A stretch of 64,000 nt of DNA from Owenia fusiformis (Eukaryota; Annelida; Polychaeta; Sabellida; Oweniidae). The stretch spans positions 1,343,318 to 1,407,317 of the forward strand of contig CAIIXF020000012.1 of NCBI GenBank assembly GCA_903813345.2, written 5' to 3'. Positions 46,101 to 55,321 of the stretch are shown in pieces. The translations under genes were made by a program, and so were the position numbers. Every line of letters starts with the position of its first letter. Position 1 is the stretch's first letter. A model generated the notes under the pieces. The model searched no databases. It was not told the DNA's origin and saw nothing but the letters and a program-made list of their open reading frames with translations.

Positions 46101-49100
46101 GACAACTTCAAGTATTAGTTCAATATTCATTTTCAAAATTAAAGGCAGTGACAGGTGTTATATCTAGCCTCCAAAGTTAGAAACACAAAAAGTTAGAAAA
46201 TGACTGAAATTCTTACCAAGCAAAATTGAGCAGAAGTTTATTGAAGCACCTCTTCAAGAAGACAACATCAGTGCTGCCCTCTTTCTGGCCATCTCTGTAC
46301 ACGTTCAGGCAAGCCCAGGCATGCACAGGAGGGTTGACATCACTGAAGTTATTCTCATAGGCCGGCAACTGGTAGGAATGAGAGAAATTAGAATAGTTAG
46401 CAAAATATCCAAGAAGACTTAGGATTGGTGTCCAATTACCAGCAGTTGTGGAAAAATGAAGTAAATTTTGTTTGGGGGTGTTATAATGATGATTTTGTTT
46501 TTCCATAATTGATGGTTATTGGACATCATCCGGATTTAATTTGTATGTTAATCTTAATCCCCCTTCATCCTGTTTTTATTTAATTCTTAATATGAAATCA
46601 ATTATAATACATAAAACATAGGATTATGTAGGAATTCAAAGCCATTGCTTTCATCAGGGTAGCCACATGTTTTTCAACAAATACATCAATTATTGCATTA
46701 TACTAATGTCTGTGAATCTACAGTGCTCTCTTTGACTTGATTTGCTTGGATGACTGAATTTCCGATTAGCATAGTAATTTCCATTTTCTCACCTGCCCAT
46801 TAGGATGCATATAGCCCTCATTCAGAAAGAGTAAAAGTTGTTTCTTGGTGAATTCCCTATCAATGTCTGAGAATGGAATCATGTGGAAGGCCAAGTCCCA
46901 AACTGCATACTACAAAAACAACATTCAAGATACATGTACATGCATATTAATTACTCTGAATTTTGTCCCAAACTACATACTACAAAAACAACATTCAAGA
47001 TACATGTACATGCATATTATTACTCTGAATTTTGTCCCAAACTACATACTACAAAAACAACATTCAAGATACATGTACATGCATATTAATTACTCTGAAT
47101 TTTGTCCCAAACTACATACTACAAAAACAACATTCAAGATACATGTACATGCATATTAATTACTCTGAATTTTGTCCCAAACTACATACTACAAAAACAA
47201 CATTCAAGATACATGTACATGCATATTAATTACTCTGAATTTTGTCCCAAACTACAACAGTATTCATGATCCAGTAATACATGTATATTATAGTCTTTGA
47301 ATTGTGTAATTTGTCAAAAACATCTATATCTCTATTTTTGGGGGAAAGTGTTCAGCTTTTGGCGATTGGTGCTCAGTGGTTGGCATTTGTTGTCTGTAAC
47401 AAATGGCAGGTAGTGATATTTTGCATTTTAATGCCTTGTCTTCCCTGTGATTGTTTCCAAGGACTTTAAGTCCAACAGCATTTACATTATTTACATACCC
47501 AAGGGAATTCCCATTTATCGGGCATAGATATGACATCACAATTGTACAAATGCTTCCACTCGTGATTGGTTCCAGTCTTCCTGCTTTCGGGAAGTTCAAC
47601 TGCGACATCATCCCCTGAAAATGAAATATGTTCTAAAATAAACATGACTTCTAAATATTTCACATAGCCTTCTACAGCAAATAACATGTAGAGCTTTGGG
47701 AGGGGCATGAATATCTATTTGACTTTTTCACATCAGATTCTGCCATTTCTTCAAAATGTTTAATTTACAAATACCCACTAAAAATGACACTATGGGGTGT
47801 GAGGGTCATTAATGATCTGTCATTGGTGTTAATATCACAATTTGGGTTTTCCTTGGTATTCTCAGTCTCAATAATGTTGTCATTATTTATATTATTGTTG
47901 TTTTTAGTGCTATCATGTCGTTGCTGTTATTGAGAGTGTGACCCTAAAGGTTTTTAAGGTTTACACATGATACCTGTCAGTAGTAATGCAATAAACATTT
48001 CTATTTCAACTTTCAACTATCATATAAAACTTTTTACCATTTATCCATTTTCTGACATCAAAGTGATAGAACATCTTAGTCCAGAGCAGACCAGCATAAG
48101 CTTGTCTTGAGACCTTTCTCTGCTCACTGGATAGTGTGGGAGGTAATACCTTTAACATACAATGAAAATGAAATAAGACACCCTCCGAAACATAGCGCTC
48201 CAGAATGGAAAAGAAATAAGATATTCTGGATCTTGGAGTCATGTGACCTGAGGATGGAAATTGGATTGATCTTGGAGTCATGTGACCTGAGGATGGAAAT
48301 TGGATTGATCTTGGAGTCATGTGACCTGAGGATGGAAATGAATCCAATGATATTAATTGATTAGTATGAATATTCTTTTAAATTCACATAAACATTGTCA
48401 AATATATTACCTTTTGGTAAAATGCATCAGTTTTCTGGGATTCAGTTTCAAATCCTTTCTCAAACTGTCTTCCAAACACATTGCCATGGTTACCAGTTGT
48501 GTCTCCTGCTGAGATGATGAACCTTACAGTACTTTCACCACCAGGTGGCACTAGCAACTTATGGCAAACAGCAGCTTTAGTGCCAGTGGCTCCATCTTTA
48601 GTTAAAGCAGCAGATTTGTCGCCTAAGAAGATATCATGAATGATGGAGATAATGGGCAATATATCAGAAGTCAACTCATAAGACTCTTAAAGACCCACTC
48701 AAGGTACAGTAAAGGTAAACTAAGACAAGGCATTAACATGCAAAATGTCGCCATTTGTTAGAGATGCCGAATGCCAACTGCCAACCACCAACCGCTGAAT
48801 GCCAAATACAAAAAAAGTTGGACAAATGAAACATTGTGTCACCACTTTTGGTGGTAACATAATTAACTTATAAGACTAAACTACATTTATAACATCAAAG
48901 TAAGGTATTTACAGTATACGTACATCCAAATACTTACAACAACATAAAGACTTTAATTGCACCTCTCGTCCTCTTATAATCTTTAAAATTAAGGTGATTT
49001 ATTTACTTGCTCACCACATATCTTTTTCAAACTACTAGTATAGCAAATAAGAAAATCCCCATCTGTTGATAGCATTTTTTTCTAATTTAGGTGTACTACA

Positions 49101-52100
49101 GGATCAGAGATAGACTGAGATCCTTTAACATCCAATATAAGTATATTTTAACTATTTATATACAATTACAGTTTAAGCTAAAATCACAGGTCAGCAAACA
49201 TACCATCAACTATGTATTTATGAAAGCCATCTTTAAAAGGTCCTTCATTCTCTCCACTGTTTGTTATATTATTGGTCAACATAAAATCTCCTTCATTTCC
49301 AGAATAAGACTTTTCTGACATCAATGTGAAACTACCTAAAAATTATTTTATGTTGATTATGCAAAGGACTTCCAATATTTTCTTGTTATGGGAAATATGC
49401 GTACTATTGAAAATATCAGGCAAAGGAGGAGTTACATTACTACTACGTTACTACATTTACAAAATTCAATGATTAGTATGCAATGTTTTTTTTTTGGGGG
49501 GGGGGAATCAAGCTAAAATGAGTTCAAATGGACTAGGTTTTGTATATGTATATAATGCTAAAAAATGTCTAAAAGATTACAGAAGGAGTGTACCTTACCC
49601 ATATCTTCATGGTCACAGAGAAAGTCACCATCCTTGAGCTGAATAGATGGCACCTCTGTTGTTCTACCTGGGTGACCTTCACCCCATGACCATGTGTTTC
49701 TATAGCAACATTACAGTGCATACATTCAGGAATTATATAGCAATATAATGTACGCAATGTAAAAAACTACAAGCAAGTGCCTAGCAGTGGTCGAGCAGTA
49801 ATAATTACAATGAGTGTTTCTTTGACAGAATGATCTATGTTTAGTATTTCTATGATAACATTCTGCTTTTCTATGATTATGGTCTACATTCTAAGTTTCT
49901 ATGACAACATGATTTACATATTCTGTGTTTCTATGACAATATGATCTACAGGTTGTGTTTCTGGTAACAACAACAGTATGTTCCTAGTTCCTACCTGAAC
50001 CATATCTGAGGTATAACATGTACCTCTGCCTCTTTATTCCCTCTGTTGTGTACAGTAACTCTGCACTGTATGGATCCATCAGTAGTCTTAGCATACTCCA
50101 TGAAAACATCCCAGTACTTGTCATTCTCAAATACACCTAAAATCAGATATGTTTAGAAACAAGTTCAGTATATTGGCATGCATCAGCATTCAGCAAAGTT
50201 ATTGTTTTGGGGGAAGGGGTAAAGGGATTGCAAGTATTGGTGTGCATCAGCAGATGTTATTATTTGGTAGAAAGGGTAAAACATCCCAGTACTTATCATT
50301 CTCAAATACACCTAAAAACAGACATGTTTTGAAACAAGTTAAGTATATTGGTATGCATCAGCAAAGTAATTGTTTTTGGGAAGGGGTAAAAAAATTGCAA
50401 GTATGATTTGTTATAGTTTGTAATAAAACCCATATAACATAGAGAGCACAACCAGACATGAGCAAAACAAACCCAAACTATGATCTAACCCACATAGAAA
50501 TTATGTCTAACACTCCCCACCGCAATTCAGGAATCATAATCACAATAAAAAAGATATATCAATCCTGAAATCATTTCAATACATGTTGGAAACATTTTCA
50601 TTTTTCTTGACATCAAAAATTGTTTTAATGTAGATACTAGTAAGTATTCATTCTAATGTTTGGTGATGATTACTGGTAATGAAATGTGTTATTATTATAG
50701 ACTCATACTTGCTAATAGACTAGCTGCGAGTAGAAATAATCTTGATTTACATCATTATTAATATTCAAAATTCAGTCAAATTGATGTCATATTTGAAATC
50801 TACAAGTAAAAGTACATCTAGAAATATGGTTTCGAAAATTGTTTATCAATTTTGAAAATTAAGTTTTTTTTTGAAAATATGACTTCTAGTTCGGGTTGAT
50901 TCCCCATAGACCCAATGTTACAAAATCACAAAAAGTGAAATATCTTTTCTTGTATTGGACAGTTAACATTTTCTTTTACTGGACATATTTTAATTTGCAT
51001 AACTATAAGATACATACGGGTAATATGAAAAGTGAACCACTAAAACAGATGTAATTTCAGTTAAAGGGAACTTTCTACCATACCTGCCATGCTATCTGAC
51101 CCGAACGAGCCACCTGGTGGTGAAACTGGTAACAACTTACTCGTATTTGCGTTATTAACTGAAGGGTTTAATGAGACTTACCTGATTTTAATGTCACTTA
51201 CCTGTATCTATCAGTTCATATTCAGGATCGTTTAATCCTCTACTTGCATTTTCCTCAACTAAATTCTCATATGGGAATAGTTCTTGGGGGTACTTATAGA
51301 GGGCCTTCATGTAACTATGTTGTGGATTGCTGTCAAGGTAATAGTAGCATTCCTTTACATCTTCACCATGGTTTCCCTGCAATAAGAGCAATGATGATTT
51401 AGGAAAACAGGTTATACCTGCATTCGTGTCAGTTTATAGAATTGGCAACATCCAGGGTGAAAGATTGCCTTTTCCTTTGAACAGATATATCAGGCCCGTA
51501 GCCAGGGGGTGTTCGCAGGGTTCGGGCAAACCCCCCCTGGCCAAAAATTCTTTCAAAATCATGCAGTTTTTCACCATTTTGAGCACTTTTCTAGTGACTT
51601 TAGCCATATTTGGGCCAAAATTGTCAAATGTGAACCCCCCTGGAAATTTTTGAAAACTGAACCCCCCCCTTGGCAAATCCTGGCTACGGGCCTGTATATT
51701 ATATAGGGACATGTTCACATCTAGAAAAAATGTGTTGATTTGCTCATCTATTTGCTTGCAAGACAAACGAGCCTTTCTTTGATATGAGGGTCCTTCCCAT
51801 TCCAGAAACTAAGAAAAAAGCAAAGACGAGACTTGCTTACTTGTTTGCCTCCAAGACCAAAGAACCTCTCTTTGATATGAGGGTCCTTCCCATTCCAGAG
51901 CCCAAGGGACAAGCAGAGACGAGACTTATCATCACATATTCCCATGATTCCATCTTCACCCCAGCGATAAGCACGGCCTCTGGCGTCATCATATGTAAAA
52001 CTGGCCCAGCTGAAAATACAAACAGGAAAGCAAGAAATAAATAGAAGATTTTTACTATAGCCACATTTTTAATTCCTCTAAGTCTGAAGTCTGAAGCCCA

Positions 52101-52700
52101 TATCATGGGCTTTCAAGAAGAGCCCCATGCCCATGAAGGCAATCATCAAATATGCTGTGCAAGCAACGATAAATCATAAAATGAAGGTACTGGAATATAC
52201 TGTGAGGATTACACATACAGGAATTCTGTCAATGTCATTTGAAGGGCATCTCAATCCAGGTGGACATACAGTCAATTCTGTTGGCAATAATTTATCAAAA
52301 TCATGACCAGATTACGTAGTTCAATACAAAAACACAAATAAAGGCTAAGGTACATGAATGATTGTCTGAGGACATACAGCGTAGACTCTTTATAGGGCTT
52401 CAGTCCTTGGTCCCGAATAAAAAATACTGGAGTAATAAATCAGAGAAGTTGAAGTACAAAGAAGTCTATCAAAATGAATCAAACATACTAATCTCCATCC
52501 TTGGAGTAATCCTCTCTCACAGTGCCCCACTGTCTATCAGCAAGAAAGGGTCCCCAACTAACGAATGTACTTGGTTCCCTATTATCGCCCACTGAGGGGA
52601 AACGCCCACTTTTTCTTGTTGATTTATCACTTGTTTCACCTTGCGTGCGCTTAGGAGATGGTTCTATTGAACTTCTACTACTAGAACGTCGTTTCGGCAT
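40165..52700 (-). CDS. GH63-type glycoside hydrolase (920 aa, 20 exons)
   Basis: A complete gene model from the sequence. Exons, in transcript order: 52700-52489, 52009-51841, 51376-51202, 50136-49995, 49699-49599, 49335-49204, 48622-48411, 48149-48038, 47614-47499, 46909-46793, 46368-46217, 45609-45489, 45060-44901, 43240-43038, 42887-42762, 42337-42296, 41477-41345, 41150-40971, 40738-40642 and 40225-40165. Every intron is GT-AG, phases agree and the total is 2763 nt including TAA. Motifs: [18 protein letters not shown] and [13 protein letters not shown] (N-terminus), [70 protein letters not shown] (Asp506, likely general acid), [19 protein letters not shown], and [20 protein letters not shown] (Glu888, likely base). 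These define the (alpha/alpha)6-barrel family with yeast YMR196W and many bacterial homologues, usually annotated as glucosidase; the substrate is unsettled. No signal peptide, so probably cytosolic. Exon 16 is only 42 nt. Confidence 0.93.
40277..40402. repeat. CAAGGCATTAACATGCAAAA repeat, copy 1
   Basis: Shares the consensus (CAAGGCATTAACATGCAAAA, CACCACC, CATTTGTTACAGA, GTTGGAGACTA, GTGACATAAT) with 43618-44036 and 48725-48862. TGTCACCACC-like and GGTGGTGACA-like boxes near the ends hint at short inverted termini. It lies in the last intron of the GH63 gene. Next to it (40230-40276 and 40498-40590) are short repeats of TTTGGTCAACTCAACC. Confidence 0.7.
41386..41887 (-). repeat. 101-bp tandem array duplicating the 5' part of GH63 exon 17
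   Basis: Five nearly identical copies. Each contains, on the minus strand, the splice acceptor GTATTTAG, then 93 nt of exon encoding [19 protein letters not shown] and [11 protein letters not shown]. Only the copy at 41386-41477 continues into GGNSNWRGP and a real donor. The four others lie upstream in intron 16 and present decoy acceptors. Confidence 0.92.
43618..44036. repeat. CAAGGCATTAACATGCAAAA repeat, copy 2, interrupted
   Basis: Same family as 40277-40402, split at about 43691 by the GGGCGTAGCC element (43692-43970); the second half (TTGGAGACTATGACAATAAT... GGTGGTGACATAA) resumes after it. This gives the relative age of the two elements. Intronic in the GH63 gene. Confidence 0.78.
43692..43970. 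repeat. GGGCGTAGCCAG fold-back MITE
   Basis: Ends GGGCGTAGCCAG and CTGGCTACGCCC are inverted. Inside are GGGTGCGATCGCACCCCCC blocks on both sides. It inserted into the repeat at 43618-44036. A decayed relative in reverse orientation is at 9011-9240. Confidence 0.8.
44147..44320. repeat. CAGTAAAACCTGT fold-back MITE
   Basis: Ends CAGTAAAACCTGTATATCTA and ACAGGTTTTACTG are inverted; GTGAACACTTT and its partial complement lie inside. The ends look like those of pogo/Tigger-class MITEs. Related degenerate copies are at 26128-26320 and possibly 36350 and 61340. Confidence 0.72.
44716..44845. repeat. CAGGCCCGTAGCC fold-back MITE, copy 1
   Basis: Ends CAGGCCCTAGCCAGG and CTGGCTACGGGCCTG are inverted, with CAACT on both sides as a probable 5-bp target duplication. 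Contains GTGAACCCCCCC blocks. Same family as 51491-51694 and 63112-63319. Intronic in GH63. Confidence 0.78.
45528..45762 (-). repeat. 145-bp-offset duplication of GH63 exon 12
   Basis: The 5' two thirds of exon 12 with its acceptor (45528-45609) recurs at about 45672-45755. In the upstream copy the acceptor is followed by GTAAGTGAACAAG, so splicing there would give an immediate TAA in frame; the downstream copy is the functional exon. Confidence 0.85.
45611..45990 (-). repeat. Intronic minisatellite (AATATAAATGCAATATAACCT)
   Basis: Degenerate units of about 18-24 bp built from ATAAATGCAATATAACCTGA, surrounding and following the duplicated piece of exon 12. The short ORFs here are artefacts. 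Confidence 0.75.
46900..47257 (-). repeat. 70-bp tandem array carrying the GH63 exon 10 acceptor
   Basis: Five copies with period 69-70 bp. Each contains, on the minus strand, TGTTTTTGTAG followed by TATGTAGTTTGGGAC, i.e. the acceptor and first codons of exon 10. Only the copy at 46900 runs into the exon ([15 protein letters not shown]). In the decoys the second codon differs (TAT GTA). Confidence 0.9.
48228..48340 (-). repeat. 39-bp tandem repeat in GH63 intron 7
   Basis: Three copies of TCTTGGAGTCATGTGACCTG followed by AGGATGGAAATTGGATTGA. Unlike the other arrays in the gene it does not include exon sequence. CATGTGAC is an E-box-like word repeated three times. Confidence 0.85.
48725..48862. 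repeat. CAAGGCATTAACATGCAAAA repeat, copy 3
   Basis: Third copy of the family at 40277 and 43618, intact in length but diverged. It ends CACCACTTTTGGTGGTAACATAA. Intronic. Confidence 0.7.
50103..50400 (-). repeat. Duplication of the 5' edge of GH63 exon 4
   Basis: ACATCCCAGTACTTGTCATT... with the acceptor and about 85 bp of intron (50105-50222) recurs at about 50281-50399 as ACATCCCAGTACTTATCATT. The upstream copy therefore carries a second acceptor and the codons for FENDKYWDV. Confidence 0.85.
50715..51155. mobile_element. Dispersed element (about 440 bp), copy 2
   Basis: Aligns along its whole length with 12685-13142, including TCGGGTTGATTCCCCATAGA and GAGCCACCTGGTGGTGAAAC. It sits in GH63 intron 3. 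That the same element is in two host genes and a MULE shows it has moved. Confidence 0.78.
51491..51694. repeat. CAGGCCCGTAGCC fold-back MITE, copy 2 (best copy)
   Basis: Ends CAGGCCCGTAGCCAGG and CCTGGCTACGGGCCTG; interior GCAAACCCCCCCTGGCC and TGAACCCCCCTGGAAATTTT. Flanks ATATAT and TATATT suggest a short target duplication. Lies in GH63 intron 2. Confidence 0.85.
51766..51928 (-). repeat. Duplication of the 3' part of GH63 exon 2
   Basis: TTTGATATGAGGGTCCTTCC and surrounding sequence occurs at about 51778-51838 and again in exon 2 at about 51872-51928. The intronic copy encodes [20 protein letters not shown], parallel to the exon's [17 protein letters not shown], and the two are joined in one open frame across the exon 2 donor, so retention would insert rather than truncate for some 30 residues. 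Confidence 0.85.
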
Positions 52701-54000
52701 AGTTATATCACAAAGTTAAAGTCAATTAGTCAAGTCATAAGCCAGTAAACTAGTCAAATATGACTTTTTTCAAAAAGTTTGAAAATTTGACCTACTGTCA
52801 AGATAGTCTCGAACCAAACTTTTATTCTTCTAATTCTACGATGAGTTCTATGGCGCGAAATTTGAACAATCACATTTCAAATTCTTCTGACACCATGCTA
52901 TTAACGGGCACGATTATAAGATTTTTTGATTTTATATGCTGAAACATGAGATAAAGATCATCATTCCGTTTTTCCAGTGGGCCTATTACAAACTTGTGTG
53001 TGTGTGTGGGGGGGGTAATTAAACTCTTTTTCAATTAATTCGGCCATGGGATTCTGTGTAACAGTATATGTATATTTTAGAAAAGAATTAAATCATGCGA
53101 CCAGGTAAAATGATTTTTATCTGAAAATGGGTCCATAGTATCAAACAGTGAACATATTGGAGGTTGAAAGGTGTGTCGGGGGGGGGGGGGTTCTTCATTA
53201 TATTGGCTATACGGGGACGTACTTTAGTGGGTCGCTTTTTCAGCCCGGCTCCTTTTTGAATAAAAAACCTAAATGTGGGGCGATGATTTTTTCCTTAAGT
53301 CCCTTGGTGTGGTTGACAATTTTTATGACAGCCCAGGTTGACGATATTTTGCTTCAACAATCTCCGAATTTAGAAAAAAAGATCCCTAGAATGAAGTGGG
53401 TCTTTATTTGAAAGAAAACCCCTAGATTTTATTTATCATTTTGCGGACAAGCATTTTGAAAGTCTACATTTCCTCGAACAAACTCTGAACATTGTGAATG
53501 ACACAAAAATTTTCAAACAAGGCCGATTTTTGTGAAAATTTGATTTCTAGATCTGGCGCTGTTAAAAACACTTAGTTATTAAAAAATACACTCTCTCTCT
53601 AGCTGGATGTGGAATCATTATTATTATTTTATTCAACTTTGATGATACGGGTAACTTGAAAGGACATCACTGAACCAGCACGCTGGTTTTCTCTTCGACA
53701 TTTGTCATGCATGATCTGATGATTACTTGTCAAATGATAGATTAAGTATTAATTCTGTTCATCGAAGTTCTAAGCTATGGCGCCATTTAGAATTTTAGAG
53801 AAATAAAATTGACAGGTGTTATTCCTAAGAAATCTTAAAACATAAAGTTCATATTTTGTATTCTTATTCTAAGCGATGTTGGAAATCATTAATTTAAATT
53901 ACGGTATATTTCAGGATTTTCTGACCAGGCTACTATCTTAGTTTTGTTAATCAATTATAGATGGCGGGGCGTTAATTGATGCCTCGTTTTCAATTGGACC
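52701..54000. other. Presumed promoter side of the GH63 gene; otherwise non-coding
   Basis: Sequence upstream of the GH63 start codon. Contains G-runs and a TG microsatellite (about 52996-53017 and 53177-53191). No TATA box near 52725 that I would defend, and no supported plus-strand exon. Confidence 0.4.
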
Positions 54001-54305
54001 CAAGGAGGATTGGCTCCCAGGATCGAAACTCGATATTTTCCAACAATGAAAACGTCGAAATGTCGTTATTTTCTGAAATTAAAACCGACTATAAATTCAA
54101 AATAAACAGTTCAAAAGATTCGAACCAATATCTCGATCATTTCTTGTGAGTTTTGGAATTTTTCGTTTGGAAATAAGACCAAAATTCACGATTTAAATGT
54201 TGAAGTGAACAAAATGGCGGCTGTTTGAATTCGAATTTTGTATTACGACATACCCATATATGGGACAGAATATCGGTGGTGCACTCTGGGAGCCAATCCT
54301 CCTTG
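54001..54305. mobile_element. MITE (305 bp) with perfect 20-bp TIRs and 9-bp target duplication
   Basis: Ends CAAGGAGGATTGGCTCCCAG and CTGGGAGCCAATCCTCCTTG are perfect complements. AATTGGACC precedes (53992-54000) and follows (54306-54314) exactly. The 9-bp duplication points to a MULE-type transposase for mobilisation. The pristine ends suggest a recent insertion. Confidence 0.9.
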
Positions 54306-54341
54306 AATTGGACCCTTGACCTCTAAACCGGCGACGATTAA

Positions 54342-54396
54342 ATGCTGATCAACATGCATTCAGGATTTGTAGCAGTTTTCTCCCTTTTTGTGGCAT
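54342..54396 (+). CDS. Candidate first exon with signal peptide
   Basis: ATG at 54342 (alternative 54354) gives MLINMHSGFVAVFSLFVA, a hydrophobic signal-peptide-like stretch, followed directly by the strong donor GTAAGT at 54397. No downstream exon could be tied to it, and the preceding MITE leaves only about 30 bp of ordinary upstream sequence. It could be the start of a secreted-protein gene or chance. Confidence 0.3.
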
Positions 54397-54713
54397 GTAA
54401 GTTATTCTTTTGTATTGCATTTTGTAGGATTTCATTCCAGGATTATTTTGGTATATGTTACAGGGAAATCAATGAAAAATAGACAAAGTTATTGTCATAT
54501 GAAAGTTATCAATTTTACAACCACCTGCCAAGTGCCAACTGGATTTGCATTCATTTATTTACACAGTGCACGTTGACGGGATAGATTTTCAAAATCTCCC
54601 TAACTTGTCCGATTTTGTCTGTTATCTAGTTTTAGCACTGTTTTGATGTCATAAATGTTTGTTAAAGTTATAGATTTAACAATTGAATACGGGTGACCCT
54701 TAGTATGTATCCA

Positions 54714-54740
54714 ACAGACCGAATATAATATTCGGTCTGT
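54714..54740. repeat. Perfect short palindrome
   Basis: ACAGACCGAATAT, then A, then its complement TATTCGGTCTGT: 13-bp arms around one base or a 4-base loop. It may be a residual fold-back footprint or a binding site. Confidence 0.7.
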
Positions 54741-55183
54741 TATGATTGATATATTTCCGGTGGAAATCTCGGTGAAATTTTTTGCACATAAATTTCTCGT
54801 TTATTACAAGAATGTTCACCTTGAAAATTGGTGAATATGTTGAAGAGATGTTCATCTTAAACTAGAAGCAAAAATATTTGTATAAGGCGGGTACAAGTTG
54901 ATATAAAATAATGAAATGTTCAGACTCACCAAAACTTCAGGATGTGTTTATAAGTACATCGCGAAATCAATGTCAAGGACGTTTGAGTTCACGAGATCCA
55001 AACGAGATATGCAAATTTTGAACTTTGACAACACATGACCACTTGATTACCTCGGCCTTCTTCATGAATATTTCCGCTCTATTTACTATAAATGAAGAAA
55101 ATTAATCGGGATAATGATAATAAATGACTAGATCTAATAAATTCCCGCACAAATGGAATTTATCAACACGCTTCCGTCCGCTC

Positions 55184-55217
55184 CACGTGTTATTTGTTTA
55201 CAAATAGACTGACGTCA
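55184..55217. promoter_or_regulatory. Possible promoter: CACGTG E-box and full CRE
   Basis: CACGTG at 55184-55189 and the complete CRE palindrome TGACGTCA at 55210-55217, 60-90 bp ahead of an ATG exon at 55276 that ends at a consensus donor. This co-occurrence near a candidate first exon is the only reason to call it; transcription is not shown. Confidence 0.35.
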
Positions 55218-55275
55218 CTGGCTAAATCTCGTTTATCGTGAGAATTGGCATTGCCAAAATGGCTTGACCTAATCA

Positions 55276-55321
55276 ATGGCTTCGCTACAAGAAGCGTCTG
55301 TACATTTTATGAATATCTTCA
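55276..55321 (+). CDS. Candidate first coding exon
   Basis: ATG at 55276 opens MASLQEASVHFMNIF, followed by donor GTAAGA at 55322. Upstream lie CACGTG and TGACGTCA motifs. Fifteen codons cannot identify a family and no second exon was recognised in the following 8.7 kb. Confidence 0.3.

Noticed and set aside
40858-52106. Short alternative-frame ORFs across the GH63 locus
   Set aside because: The exon chain with consistent phases explains the coding signal; the others are other frames or read into introns.
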